A stretch of 64,000 nucleotides of DNA from Gilvimarinus sp. DA14 (GCF_024204685.1 NZ_CP100350.1:2024501-2088500), one strand, 5' to 3'. Counted from the first letter of the stretch, positions 15,736-25,711 are shown. Program-made: numbers and translations. The notes: generated by a model from the letters alone, not told the origin.

Positions 15736-18381
15736 CTAACCCGTATTCCGCATCCCCGCAGAAATACCGGCCATGGTCACTTTAAGCGCGCGCTCTAACT
15801 CGTCGCTAAACGGTTTGCCACTGCGGTAGCGTTTAAGCAGTTCCGCCTGCAGCAAGTTGAGCGGGTCGATGTAGGGTTTGCGTACGCTTAACGTCTGGCG
15901 CAGTACCGGATCGGACTCGAACAATTCGTCTTGCTTTTTGATGCGGTTAATCAGCACTTCAAGCGCAGACAAATCGGCGCGCAGTTCCTGACCCAGTGGG
16001 TGCAGCTCTTCGGGCACCAGTTGCTTTTCGTAGTAGGCGGCGATGGGTGTGTCCGCCTTGCCGATCACCATTTCCAGCAAATCTAAAAACGCGGAGAAGA
16101 ACGGCCAGTTCTCTACCATGTCGTTCAAGGTGCCGGGGGCATTTTCCAGCGCGTACTCCAGCGCTTGGCGGGTACCCAACCAGGCGGGCAGGTTTAAGCG
16201 CACTTGCATCCAGGCGAATACCCAGGGAATGGCGCGCAGGCTTTCGACCCCACCGGTGGCTTTACGCTTGGCCGGGCGCGACCCCAGTGCCAACAGGCCC
16301 AGCTCTTGCTCGGGGGTGAGCGAGCGGAAGTAAGGCACAAACTGCGGGTGGCCACGCACCACACGGCGGTAGCCTTCAAGGCTGGCCTGGGCCATGCGCT
16401 CGATCAAGTCGCGCCACTCGTCGCTCGGGGCGGCGTGGGGTTCGAGAGTCGCGCGCAAGGTGGCCACGGTGTAGGTCGAAAAGCTGCTGAACGCCACTTT
16501 GGGCAAGCCGAACTTGTAGCGAATCATCTCGCCCTGTTCGGTTACGCGAATTTTGCCTTTTACGGAACCCGGCGGCTGCGAAGCCATGGCTTTTTCTACC
16601 GGGCCGCCACCGCGCCCCACAGTGCCGCCGCGGCCGTGGAACAAAATTAAATCGATACCGTGCTTATCGGCCAGTTGAACCAAGCGCTCTTGGGATTTGT
16701 ACTGGGCCCAGGTAGCGGCGAATTTGCCCGCGTCTTTGGCCGAGTCGGAGTAGCCGATCATCACGGTTTGCTTGGTGCTGGTGTACTCGCGGTACCAAGG
16801 CAGTTGCCACAGCAGATCCATAACCTCGGCGGAGCGATCCAGATCGTCCAGGGTTTCAAACAGCGGTACGATGGGCATGTTCCAGCTCATGCCGCACTCT
16901 TTTAACAGCAGCGCTACGACTAATACATCCGAGGGCTGCTGCGCCATGGAGATAATATAGGTGGACAGAGTTTCCGGCGGTTCGCTGGCGATCACGCGGC
17001 AGGTTTTGAGTACCTCGGCGCCTTCGTCGCTCACGGGCCAATCGGCGGGCAGCAGCGGGCGTTTTTCCTGCAGGTGCTTCAGCAAAAACTCCTGGCGTTT
17101 GGCTTCGCCCCACTCCAGGTAGCTTCCCATTTCCAGATACTGGGTCAGCTCGTCCATAACGGCCACGTGGCGCTCGCCGTCCTGGCGTACATCCAGCGGC
17201 ACCAGATTAACGCCAAAGCTGTGCACCCGGCGGATGGTATCCAGCAGCGGGCCATTGGCAATATGCGGCAGGCCTACATCGTGCAGCGAGCGGTAGCAGA
17301 GCATTAACGGCTCGAGCAAATCGTCGCGGCTTTCGATCAAACCGGCGGGCTTGGCAGGCTCTTCGCCCTTAAGGGTGGCTTCGGCCCAGTCGAGAGTGGC
17401 CTGAATACGCTTGCGGAAATCAGCCAGGTAGTCGCGATAAGGGGTGTCGGAGTCGCCCACCTGCTCGCGCAGCTCGTCGCTGGCCGCGTGCATGCTCAGA
17501 TCGCCATAGAGTCCTTCGACATCGCGCAGGTAAAGCTCCGCGGCCATCCAGCGGCCCAGCAATAGAACCTCGCGGGTAACGGCATGGGTGACATTGGGGT
17601 TGCCGTCGCGGTCGCCGCCCATCCACGAGAAAAAGTGGAAGGGGTGCAAATCCAGCGGCAGTTTTAAATCCAGGTGGCGACTGCAGAGGCGATCTAAGTG
17701 GCGGATAAAGTCCGGCACCGCCTGCCACAGGCTGTTTTCAATCACCGCAAAGCCCCACTTGGCTTCGTCCACGGCGGTGGGCCGCTCGCTGCGAATTTCG
17801 TCGGTGGACCACATTTCTTCCACCAGGCGGTGCAGCCGGCCGATCACTTTGTCTTTTTCAAAGCTGAGCAGGTTGCCGCGCTGCTGATCCGACAGAGTAT
17901 TTACAATTTGGTCGTACTTGCGAATAAGGGTTCGGCGGGTCACCTCGGTGGGGTGCGCGGTTAACACCAGCTCGATGCGCAGGTTGCGAATCTCTTCGGC
18001 CAGTTTGTCCTGCCCATAGGTGTCTTTAAAGTTGAGCAACATGGCCTTTAGCCCATCTTCGGGCTCGGCCTCGGCGCTGGCGCCGTACTCTTGATCGGCC
18101 ATATTGGCCAAATTAAGAAACTGATTAAAGGCGCGCACGATGGGCAGAATGTCCTCATCGTTAAGTTCGCCCAGCATATCCACCAGGGCCGAGGGGTCAT
18201 CCTCTTCGCTCTGATTGATACTTTTGCCCAACTGGCGGATCTGTTCGATCCTGCTGAAACGCTCTTCGCCCTCGTGGTCGCGAATGGTCTCGCCCAGTAA
18301 CTCCCCTAATAAGCGGACGTTTTCCCGCAGGGTTTCGGGTAACTGTTGCATCAACTTTTCTCCGTTGCCAAAAAAAGACAT
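15736..18381 (-). CDS. ppc: Phosphoenolpyruvate carboxylase
   Basis: At 881 aa it matches the bacterial PEPC length (E. coli 883). It shows TAHPTEVTRRT with catalytic His143, FHGRGGTVGRGGGP with the essential loop, a GYSDSAKDAG block, and the invariant C-terminal MRNTG. It carboxylates phosphoenolpyruvate to oxaloacetate to refill the citric acid cycle. The upstream non-coding region carries several DnaA-box sequences, which is unusual for this gene. The gene ends in an intrinsic terminator. Confidence 0.97.
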   Translation of the reverse strand: MSFFGNGEKLMQQLPETLRENVRLLGELLGETIRDHEGEERFSRIEQIRQLGKSINQSEEDDPSALVDMLGELNDEDILPIVRAFNQFLNLANMADQEYGASAEAEPEDGLKAMLLNFKDTYGQDKLAEEIRNLRIELVLTAHPTEVTRRTLIRKYDQIVNTLSDQQRGNLLSFEKDKVIGRLHRLVEEMWSTDEIRSERPTAVDEAKWGFAVIENSLWQAVPDFIRHLDRLCSRHLDLKLPLDLHPFHFFSWMGGDRDGNPNVTHAVTREVLLLGRWMAAELYLRDVEGLYGDLSMHAASDELREQVGDSDTPYRDYLADFRKRIQATLDWAEATLKGEEPAKPAGLIESRDDLLEPLMLCYRSLHDVGLPHIANGPLLDTIRRVHSFGVNLVPLDVRQDGERHVAVMDELTQYLEMGSYLEWGEAKRQEFLLKHLQEKRPLLPADWPVSDEGAEVLKTCRVIASEPPETLSTYIISMAQQPSDVLVVALLLKECGMSWNMPIVPLFETLDDLDRSAEVMDLLWQLPWYREYTSTKQTVMIGYSDSAKDAGKFAATWAQYKSQERLVQLADKHGIDLILFHGRGGTVGRGGGPVEKAMASQPPGSVKGKIRVTEQGEMIRYKFGLPKVAFSSFSTYTVATLRATLEPHAAPSDEWRDLIERMAQASLEGYRRVVRGHPQFVPYFRSLTPEQELGLLALGSRPAKRKATGGVESLRAIPWVFAWMQVRLNLPAWLGTRQALEYALENAPGTLNDMVENWPFFSAFLDLLEMVIGKADTPIAAYYEKQLVPEELHPLGQELRADLSALEVLINRIKKQDELFESDPVLRQTLSVRKPYIDPLNLLQAELLKRYRSGKPFSDELERALKVTMAGISAGMRNTG

Positions 18382-18415
18382 TTTAAGGGATTTTTAAAAA
18401 GCGTGTCAGCGCCTC

Positions 18416-18680
18416 TTATTCACCCCCATTTCATTATCCACACTCACTGTGGATAAGTTTGTGCACGGGCTTTGCGTAACCGCCCCGAGCCCAGACCACG
18501 CCTGACCTGAGCAAAACTGTGTGATTCACAACCAGGGTAAAAAGCGCACAAAAACAGTGAGTTATACGCCTCCTTTTTGCTCACAGATGCATCAAAAGTG
18601 GATACTTTTTCGGCGCCACGCAACCTCGTGTGAGCATTTTGCAATTAACCCACAGAGCCCACTGCAAAAAGTTATTCACA
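18416..18680. promoter_or_regulatory. Cluster of DnaA-box sequences upstream of ppc
   Basis: Two perfect DnaA boxes face each other five bases apart: TTATCCACA at 18434-18442 and TGTGGATAA at 18448-18456. TTATTCACA at 18672-18680 also fits the TTATNCACA consensus, and TTATTCACC at 18416-18424 has one mismatch. The stretch lies between the epmA stop and the ppc start and holds no gene. It may bind DnaA, for titration or for regulation of ppc. No AT-rich unwinding element typical of an origin was recognised. Confidence 0.6.
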
Positions 18681-19629
18681 CACGCTCAGAGGCAAAGGCC
18701 AGGGTGTGAGCAATATCGACAGTGCCGGTTATCTGCATGAGCAAGCGGTCCACTCCCAGGGCGACGCCCGCGCACTCTGGCAGGCCCGCCGCCAACGCCG
18801 CTAAAAGCTTGGGGTCGGCCGCCATTTCGGGCAAATCCAGGTCGCGGCGGCGTTTCTGGTCTGCGCTAAAGCGGTGCCGCTGCTCGGTGGCATCGGTTAG
18901 CTCCCAGTAACCATTCGCCAGCTCCATTCCATTAAAGAAGGCTTCAAAGCGCCGCGCCACTTGAGTGCCGTTTTTGTCTGGCAGTATTTTCGCCAGCGCA
19001 GCCTGGCTGGCGGGATAATCGTAAATAAAGGTAAGGCCCGGCGGCAGCTCTGGCTCCAGCTTGTGAGTAACCAGCAAATCCAGCCAGTCATCGCGGGTAA
19101 GGCCGGTGTCATCTATTTCAATCAGCGCTTTACCCACAAGGCGCAGCTCGGCCAGCTCACAGGTGTGCGGGTTTATCCCCAGGCTGTTAGCAAACCACTG
19201 GTGATAACTCATGTAATGCACAGGTACGCCGGGCTGCAGGCTTTGCACCAGCTCGGCGACCTCGGCCATTAGCTGTCGGTCATCCAACCCCAGACGGTAC
19301 CACTCCAGCATGGTGAACTCGGGGTTGTGGCGACGGCTGGTTTCGCCGGCGCGAAAAACTTTATTGAGTGAATAGATACAGCGCGGGTATGCAGCCAAAA
19401 GCCGCTTCATGGCGTATTCGGGCGAGCTTTGCAAAAAGCGTTGGCGACCGGCATCGTCGGCGACAATGGGCTGAATAAAAGGGTCGGTGACAAAGTGCGA
19501 CGCCAGCAGCGGCATATCCACTTCAAGCACATCGCGGGCGTAAAAGAATTCGCGAATCTGGCGATATAAATTCGCCCGCGCTGTGAGCAGCGCGGGCGAA
19601 CAGGAGGGTAAATACGAGGTGTCTGACAC
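18676..19629 (-). CDS. epmA: EF-P--(R)-beta-lysine ligase
   Basis: A 317-aa class-II lysyl-tRNA-synthetase paralogue without an anticodon-binding domain, the size of E. coli EpmA (PoxA/GenX). It shows the class-II motifs FRAGETSRRHNPEFTMLEWY and, near the C-terminus, AGVALGVDRLLM. It attaches (R)-beta-lysine to a lysine of elongation factor P. It lies 5 bases after efp on the same strand, and epmB is divergent from efp, so the modification set is grouped. Confidence 0.94.
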   Translation of the reverse strand: MSDTSYLPSCSPALLTARANLYRQIREFFYARDVLEVDMPLLASHFVTDPFIQPIVADDAGRQRFLQSSPEYAMKRLLAAYPRCIYSLNKVFRAGETSRRHNPEFTMLEWYRLGLDDRQLMAEVAELVQSLQPGVPVHYMSYHQWFANSLGINPHTCELAELRLVGKALIEIDDTGLTRDDWLDLLVTHKLEPELPPGLTFIYDYPASQAALAKILPDKNGTQVARRFEAFFNGMELANGYWELTDATEQRHRFSADQKRRRDLDLPEMAADPKLLAALAAGLPECAGVALGVDRLLMQITGTVDIAHTLAFASERV

Positions 19630-19634
19630 AGCGC

Positions 19635-20204
19635 TTAGCTGTTGGCACGACCCAGGTATTCGCCGGTGCGAGTGTCTACACGCACCACATCGCCTTCATT
19701 CATAAACAGCGGCACTTTTACTACGGCGCCGGTGCTTAAGGTGGCGGGCTTAGTGCCGCCCTGAGCGGTATCGCCTTTCAGGCCGGGATCGGTCTGGGTC
19801 ACTTCCAGCTCAACATGGTTGGGCGGGGTTACTACCAACGGGGCGTTATTAAACAGGGTTACCACGCATTTGTCCTGCTCGCGCAGCCACTTGGCAGCGT
19901 CGGCCACGGCTTTTGCGTCGGCGGCAAACTGGTCGAAAGTGTCTGGATCCATAAAGTGCCAGAACTCGCCGTCGTTATACAGGTACTCCATATCGCGATC
20001 GACCACATCGGCACTTTCCAGCGATTCGTTGCCGCGGAAAGTACGCTCCCATACACGACCGGTGGTCAGGTTGCGCAGCTTCACGCGGTTAAAGGCCTGA
20101 CCTTTACCGGGCTTAACCAGCTCGTTTTCCACGATGTTACAGGGATCACCGTCCAGCATTACTTTCAACCCGGTGCGGAAATCATTGATAGAATAGGTGG
20201 CCAT
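19635..20204 (-). CDS. efp: Elongation factor P
   Basis: A 189-aa EF-P with KOW-like domain I, where the loop KPGKGQAF carries the modified lysine at position 34, followed by two OB domains and the typical C-terminal [14 protein letters not shown]-type end (here [17 protein letters not shown]). It rescues ribosomes stalled at consecutive prolines, and activity depends on beta-lysylation by EpmA/EpmB. A short 39-base region separates it from divergent epmB. Confidence 0.97.
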   Translation of the reverse strand: MATYSINDFRTGLKVMLDGDPCNIVENELVKPGKGQAFNRVKLRNLTTGRVWERTFRGNESLESADVVDRDMEYLYNDGEFWHFMDPDTFDQFAADAKAVADAAKWLREQDKCVVTLFNNAPLVVTPPNHVELEVTQTDPGLKGDTAQGGTKPATLSTGAVVKVPLFMNEGDVVRVDTRTGEYLGRANS

Positions 20205-20243
20205 AACCCCTCTCTAGACGTTAACTGAATTTGAAAGGCGCCA

Positions 20244-21266
20244 ATGATACATCGAACCGCCGCCACATGGCAGACCGAAACCTGGCAAGAGGCGCTGAAA
20301 AACCTGATTCGCACCCCCGAAGAGCTGTTTTCCGAACTGCACCTGGACCCCAAGCTGCTGCCAGCCGCGCGTTTGGCCAGCCAGGATTTTGCGCTGCGGG
20401 TACCGCGCAGCTACGTGGCGCGCATGGAGCGCGGCAACATTAATGACCCACTACTGCGTCAGGTACTGCCGCTGGGCGAAGAGCTACTGGCCGAACCCGG
20501 CTACACTAGCGACCCGCTGGGCGAAGCCGACAGCAACCAGCTGCCCGGGCTGATTCACAAATACCACGGCCGGGTGCTGCTGGTAGTAACGGGCAATTGC
20601 GCCATCAATTGTCGCTACTGCTTTCGGCGCCACTTCCCTTACAGCGACAATCGCCCCAGTCGTGACCACTGGCAACAGGTGTTCGACTATATAAAAGCAG
20701 ACCCGAGCATTACCGAGGTAATCTACAGCGGTGGCGACCCGCTGGGAGCGCCCGACACCACCCTGAGCTGGCTGACCGACCAAATCAGCGCTATCGGCCA
20801 TGTGCGCCGCCTGCGGGTGCACTCACGTTTGCCCATTGTGATCCCGGCGCGCATTACCGACGAGTGCATAATGGCGATCACCCGAGCGCGACTACAGACC
20901 ACGCTGGTCATTCACGCCAACCACGCCCGCGAACTCAACGGCGAAGTGAGCGATGCGCTTGCAACGCTAAAACGCGCCGGGGTTACCCTGCTGAACCAAA
21001 CGGTACTGCTGCGCGGAGTGAACGATTCAGCGCAGGCACTGACAGACCTGAGTGAGGCATTATTCGCCAGCGGCGTGCTGCCCTATTACCTACATTTATT
21101 GGATAAAGTGCGCGGCGCGGGACATTTTGATGTGAGCGAAAATCGGGCGCTGGAGCTGCACCAAAACCTTCAGCACCATTTACCCGGGTATCTGGTGCCC
21201 AAACTTGTGCGGGAAATTGCGGGACAACCCTGTAAGACCCCGGTGCACCCAGCTCCAGAACATTAA
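20244..21266 (+). CDS. epmB: EF-P lysine 2,3-aminomutase (radical SAM)
   Basis: The 340-aa protein carries the radical-SAM cluster motif Cys119-x3-Cys123-x2-Cys126 (CAINCRYC) and the KamA-family blocks VIYSGGDPL, LRVHSRLPIVIPARI and YYLHLLDKVRGAGHF with a PLP-binding lysine. It converts (S)-alpha-lysine to (R)-beta-lysine for EpmA. It lacks the C-terminal extension of clostridial lysine aminomutases, as EpmB does. GAAAGG precedes the ATG; it is divergent from efp-epmA. Confidence 0.94.
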   Translation: MIHRTAATWQTETWQEALKNLIRTPEELFSELHLDPKLLPAARLASQDFALRVPRSYVARMERGNINDPLLRQVLPLGEELLAEPGYTSDPLGEADSNQLPGLIHKYHGRVLLVVTGNCAINCRYCFRRHFPYSDNRPSRDHWQQVFDYIKADPSITEVIYSGGDPLGAPDTTLSWLTDQISAIGHVRRLRVHSRLPIVIPARITDECIMAITRARLQTTLVIHANHARELNGEVSDALATLKRAGVTLLNQTVLLRGVNDSAQALTDLSEALFASGVLPYYLHLLDKVRGAGHFDVSENRALELHQNLQHHLPGYLVPKLVREIAGQPCKTPVHPAPEH

Positions 21267-21358
21267 CTGTATCGGCTGTGGCGTAATTAAAGGTAAGCGA
21301 CACGCGGCGGCTAAATCCGCTATATTTGCAACTACAGCAACACAGGCATGCGAGTTTA

Positions 21359-23164
21359 ATGAGTACTACATCATCCCAGGATTTACTGGCGCGGCTGCGC
21401 CTGCCAGAGCCCGAGCTAAAGCAGCTGAGCTTTTGCAAAAGCCCTACGCCTAAAAGTGTCTCTGCCTGGGTAGATGCTCTGCCGCTGACGCGCACCAGTT
21501 TTGTCAGCGCGCTGTTGTATTCCGCCGTGCCCGAGCTGGCGCGACTAAAAACCGACGGCGAAAACCATTTGCAGCTCATTGAAGCCGTGCGCCCGGCAGT
21601 GCAGGGCAGCATACTCGGCTTGTCTAAAACCTTTCTTAATCAGCCTATAATTCTGCCCGAACCGGCCCGCAAAGCCGCTACCGTTGCCCAGGCGCTGCAA
21701 AAACATTTAAGCAACGCCTATTGCTGCGCCCTGCGCGATTTAATGAGCGGTAAATCCAGCGATGAGCTGCGCGCCCTGGCAATCCATCGAGCAATGACGA
21801 GCCTGGGGCAGTTATTACTGCGTAGCTATCAACTCTATGCCCCGGCGATGAGCCAGGCCTGGCGTGAAGTAAATACGCTTTACCAGTTGGCCGAATCCCT
21901 GTCGCTGAGCAAATTAACGCTGGATGATCCCCTGCCTCATCACCGCAATATCACCACCATCGAGGCGGCCTATTTGCGAATTACCCTGCTGGCGTCATGC
22001 CGGCCCAACCAGTTGCGGCAAAACGATTTGTATAACGTTTACCGCGCGCTGGAGACGCTCGCTCCCAAGGCCCGGCTCGAGAGTGAATCGAGCCTGTCTC
22101 CAGACGGACTTTACAGCGTCATGCTCGATGGTGCGGGACCGCCGGTTTATCGCAATCGCCTGGGGCTTTACGAGAGCGACGCCATTCGCCAAATTAATAC
22201 GTCGCAACTGTGCAACGAGCTGGCAGCAATGGTCAGCGCACCCGACAAGCTACGCGAGCTTAGCCTCAACTCGGCGCTGGCCAGCCACATGCTTAATGCC
22301 TGGCAGCACACCGCCCAGCGCACCTTCGACCGGCACGCGGGCGAGGGCAAACTGGATGTCACCGTGGGGCTGTCTAATCTGCACTTTTATGTGGCCGATG
22401 AAACACCTTTCAGCATGTTCGTGCGCCAACCATCGGAGATGGGACTGGAGGACAGCGACGAAGGGATTTTCAAAAAACGCAGCCTGAAACTCAAAGACCG
22501 CATTAACGCGGCTGCGGGTGACCCCTGGGGCGAGGCCTTCGATGTCGCCCGCCCGGCACTGAGCAACTCCGGCGCCGCCACCACCAACGTGGACGAGAGC
22601 ATTCGTCGTAGCTCGCGGCTGCGCTATCGCGGCGAACACCCAGTATTCTCGGTCGATATTGTCGATGTCAGCGCCGGCGGCTATTGCCTGGAATGGCACA
22701 CGGAGATACCGCTACAACTGAAAGCGGGTGAGCTGCTAGGCATACGCGAACCAGGGCGCTACAAATGGGCCATTGCGGCGGTGCGCTGGGTACAGCAGGC
22801 ACGTGGCTCCAGTCAAATAGGTATTCAACTGCTCTCGCCGCAAGCACAGCCGGCCGCCGCTGCGGTCATACAAAAAACCGGCGACGATGCAGAATATTTA
22901 CGGGTACTGGCCCTGCCCGCCCAACGTTTAGCTAATCGCCCGGCCAGTTTGCTGACCAACGCGGTAAGCTTTCATGAGCAGCAGAAAATAAAACTCTACC
23001 AGGGCGGTAAACTCACCACTTTACAGCTGACCCGACGGCTGTTCACCACAGGCACAGTCAGCCAGTTTGCTTACAAAGCACTGGCCACGGCCAATATTGA
23101 CGATGAAGAACAAGACAAGTCTAGGTCCAAAGCAGACGACTTTGCCGCTGTCTGGCGACAGTAA
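21359..23164 (+). CDS. PilZ-domain protein with large unrecognised N-terminal region
   Basis: A 601-aa protein. Residues about 415-500 form a PilZ-like domain: RRSSRLRYRGEHPVFSVDIV with an R-x(2-3)-R-type c-di-GMP-binding start, then VDVSAGGYCLEW fitting D/N-x-S-x-x-G. The preceding 400 residues are helical and match no family I can name. It could be a c-di-GMP effector; the following gene is a c-di-GMP-binding-type FimX-like protein. An upstream TTG at 21326 is possible, but ATG 21359 is more likely. Confidence 0.78.
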   Translation: MSTTSSQDLLARLRLPEPELKQLSFCKSPTPKSVSAWVDALPLTRTSFVSALLYSAVPELARLKTDGENHLQLIEAVRPAVQGSILGLSKTFLNQPIILPEPARKAATVAQALQKHLSNAYCCALRDLMSGKSSDELRALAIHRAMTSLGQLLLRSYQLYAPAMSQAWREVNTLYQLAESLSLSKLTLDDPLPHHRNITTIEAAYLRITLLASCRPNQLRQNDLYNVYRALETLAPKARLESESSLSPDGLYSVMLDGAGPPVYRNRLGLYESDAIRQINTSQLCNELAAMVSAPDKLRELSLNSALASHMLNAWQHTAQRTFDRHAGEGKLDVTVGLSNLHFYVADETPFSMFVRQPSEMGLEDSDEGIFKKRSLKLKDRINAAAGDPWGEAFDVARPALSNSGAATTNVDESIRRSSRLRYRGEHPVFSVDIVDVSAGGYCLEWHTEIPLQLKAGELLGIREPGRYKWAIAAVRWVQQARGSSQIGIQLLSPQAQPAAAAVIQKTGDDAEYLRVLALPAQRLANRPASLLTNAVSFHEQQKIKLYQGGKLTTLQLTRRLFTTGTVSQFAYKALATANIDDEEQDKSRSKADDFAAVWRQ

Positions 23165-23400
23165 AAACATCGACGCTGTCGCATTATTCTTTTTACCCGT
23201 GTCGCATTAATCATTATTGATTCCTAAGCGGTTGTCGTGGGCTCGGATTCGGGTAATATAGTTGTTTCCGCTGACCGATTAGACTAAATATTGCAACACA
23301 ATACCGATAATTGGTTTTGCTTTGTGGGCAAACGGATAGGTGTTGTGCCCGGCTTATCAGCCTTTGCCATCAATGAGAACGAAGAGCGCAGTTATTCTCT

Positions 23401-25482
23401 ATGAATCCCAATGACACCATACGCCTGCTGATCCTCAATGACTCTCAGGCCGAGGCCGAACGCCTAATTAGCATGCTGCATAACGCTGGACGCCCCAACC
23501 GCGCTCAGCATGTCACCAGCGATGAATCTCTGGTCAAATTGCTGGAGGAGCAGGCCTGGGATTTAGCCATCGCCCACGACCACACGCAAAACGTTGCGCC
23601 CGCCAAGGCCATTCAAACCATTCGCCGCCTTAACAAAGACGTGCCCCTAATATTGCAAACCGATGAAGAGGGAAGCTTGCCGATTGTAGAGGGCATGAAA
23701 ATCGGTGCCTGCGATGTGATACGCCTGGACGAAGACCAACACTTGCTGCTGGCCATCAGCCGCGAAATGTCCAACCGCCAACAGCGCCAGGACAAACGCA
23801 TTGCCGAGCGACGCTTTCGCGAATCCGAGCGTCGTGCCCAGTCGCTGCTGGACAGCTCCCGCGATGCCATTGCCTATGTGCAGGACGGCCTTTACCTCTA
23901 CGCCAACGAATCTTTTGCCGAGCTATTCGGTTACGACGACAAAGACGATATCGACTGCATGCCCATTATGGACATGGTGGCCGACTCGGATCAGGCGCGC
24001 CTGAAAGAGTTTTTGAAAGACTTTACCCTCAAGGGGGTAGATGCCGAATCCACCAAGGTTGATTTTAAAGGGCTGCGCAACGACGGCGGCACCACAGATA
24101 TTGCGCTTGAGGTCTCTCACGCCACCTACGATGAAGAGCCCTGCATGCAGTTTTTGGCTCGCGCCACACGTACAGAAGGCCCCTCGGCGCAGGAGATTGA
24201 GGCGGTCAAGTCGCGCGATGTTGTCACAGGCCTGTATAACCGCAGCTACATGATCAGCCACAGCGACAAAGTGATCGACAGTATCGCCGACGGCCAGAGT
24301 CGCGCCTTGCTGTACATTGAGATTGACGACTTTGCCGACAGTGTACAAGGCAAGCTGGGTGTGTCCGGTGCCGATATGGCTCTGGCAGACCTGGCAAATC
24401 TGTTCAACTCACAGGTCGCTGAGGGCGAAACCCTGGCGCGCTTTGGCGATTCAAGCTTTACCCTGCTAAGCGCTCAAACCACCGCTAAAGATGCCGTGGC
24501 ACGGGCCGAGAAAATTTGCCAGCTGGTGGCCGATCATATTGTCGAGGTCAATAGCAAAACCCTGCAGCTTAGCGCCAGCATCGGGGTGTCTTTGATTAAC
24601 GAAAACACCGTCAGCGCGGAAACGGTTATCGAACAGGCCATAGACGCCATGGAGAAAGCGCGCGACAGTGAGGATACTTCAGCACTACTGTACGAACCGC
24701 CGATCAGTGCCGAGGAAAAGGAAGAGAAAAATATTCTCGCCGAAGTTCAGCATGCACTGGATAACGATTTATTCCGGCTGATGTTTCAACCCATTATCAG
24801 CCTGCGCGGCTCGGACGATGAGTACTACGAAGTTTTGCTGCGCCTGACCAATCAAAATGGTGAAGAGATCTCCCCCAATCGCTTTCTGGAATCGGCCTCT
24901 GAGGCGGGGCTGGGCACCAAGGTAGACCGCTGGGTAATTCTCGAATCAATCAAAATGCTTTCCGAGCATCGCTCGCAGGGCAGCAAGACCAAGCTGATCG
25001 TCAATCTCAACCGCGACTCTCTTTGCGATGACAGCCTCCTGCCCTGGCTGGGGGTAGCATTTAAAGCCGCCAAATTGCCTGCAGACTCGGTTGTATTTCA
25101 AACCCAAGAGATTGATGTCACCAATCACTTAAACGCCGCTAAGGCGCTTAATAACGGCCTGACAAAACTGGGGACTTCACTGGCCATCAGCAGCTTTGGC
25201 TGCGGCTTAAACCCATTTAACGCTCTAAAGCATGTAAACGCGCAAATCATAAAAGTAGATGGTTCCTTCACCCAGGACATTCAGAGCAAAAGTGAAAATC
25301 CCGAGGCACTGACCCAGTTGCTGCAGGAATTACACGAGCTCGAGAAAGTCACCATTGTGCCCTATGTGGAGAACGCCAGCGTACTGTCCACCCTATGGCA
25401 GGCGGGCGTGCACTATATTCAGGGGCACTATCTGCAAGAACCCACCGAGTCAATGAGCTACGATTTTAATATGGAGGGGTAG
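23401..25482 (+). CDS. fimX: FimX-like degenerate GGDEF-EAL protein (type IV pilus regulator)
   Basis: The 693-aa protein has the order and size of Pseudomonas FimX (691 aa): N-terminal receiver-like domain (1-125), PAS (about 145-255), GGDEF (about 270-430) and EAL (about 440-690). Both enzymatic domains are degenerate: the GGDEF signature reads GDSSF, the EAL signature EVLLRL, and the catalytic DDFG of phosphodiesterases reads SSFG. It should be an inactive c-di-GMP receptor controlling pilus assembly rather than an enzyme. It is directly followed by a heptamer tandem repeat. Confidence 0.83.
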   Translation: MNPNDTIRLLILNDSQAEAERLISMLHNAGRPNRAQHVTSDESLVKLLEEQAWDLAIAHDHTQNVAPAKAIQTIRRLNKDVPLILQTDEEGSLPIVEGMKIGACDVIRLDEDQHLLLAISREMSNRQQRQDKRIAERRFRESERRAQSLLDSSRDAIAYVQDGLYLYANESFAELFGYDDKDDIDCMPIMDMVADSDQARLKEFLKDFTLKGVDAESTKVDFKGLRNDGGTTDIALEVSHATYDEEPCMQFLARATRTEGPSAQEIEAVKSRDVVTGLYNRSYMISHSDKVIDSIADGQSRALLYIEIDDFADSVQGKLGVSGADMALADLANLFNSQVAEGETLARFGDSSFTLLSAQTTAKDAVARAEKICQLVADHIVEVNSKTLQLSASIGVSLINENTVSAETVIEQAIDAMEKARDSEDTSALLYEPPISAEEKEEKNILAEVQHALDNDLFRLMFQPIISLRGSDDEYYEVLLRLTNQNGEEISPNRFLESASEAGLGTKVDRWVILESIKMLSEHRSQGSKTKLIVNLNRDSLCDDSLLPWLGVAFKAAKLPADSVVFQTQEIDVTNHLNAAKALNNGLTKLGTSLAISSFGCGLNPFNALKHVNAQIIKVDGSFTQDIQSKSENPEALTQLLQELHELEKVTIVPYVENASVLSTLWQAGVHYIQGHYLQEPTESMSYDFNMEG

Positions 25483-25484
25483 GC

Positions 25485-25624
25485 GCAGAACGCAGAACGC
25501 AGAACGCAGAACGCAGAACGCAGAACGCAGAACGCAGAACGCAGAACGCAGAACGCAGAACGCAGAACGCAGAACGCAGAACGCAGAACGCAGAACGCAG
25601 AACGCAGAACGCAGAACGCAGAAC
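25485..25624. repeat. Twenty perfect tandem copies of GCAGAAC
   Basis: The heptamer GCAGAAC is repeated 20 times without a single substitution over 140 bases, starting 2 bases after the fimX-like stop codon. It ends about 38 bases before a bidirectional terminator. Perfect conservation implies recent expansion by slippage. The array lies outside any gene, so copy number would alter the 3' untranslated region rather than a protein. Confidence 0.97.
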
Positions 25625-25662
25625 AGTTTAGGCTAGAGCTCAGTTAGGTAAAATTCAAACAT

Positions 25663-25693
25663 AAAAAAAGGCGGCAATTTTGCCGCCTTTTTT
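25663..25693. terminator. Bidirectional intrinsic terminator
   Basis: A symmetrical hairpin with GGCGGCA and TGCCGCC arms, a 4-base loop, seven A on the left and six T on the right. It serves the plus-strand fimX-like gene and the minus-strand mannan operon, whose last gene ends 19 bases away. Confidence 0.92.
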
Positions 25694-25711
25694 GTGCTTG
25701 TCGCTGCCCGC

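Noticed and set aside
18382-18675. Replication origin at the DnaA-box cluster
   Set aside because: There is no dnaA/dnaN/gyrB or rpmH context and no recognised AT-rich unwinding repeats, so only a DnaA-binding region is claimed.
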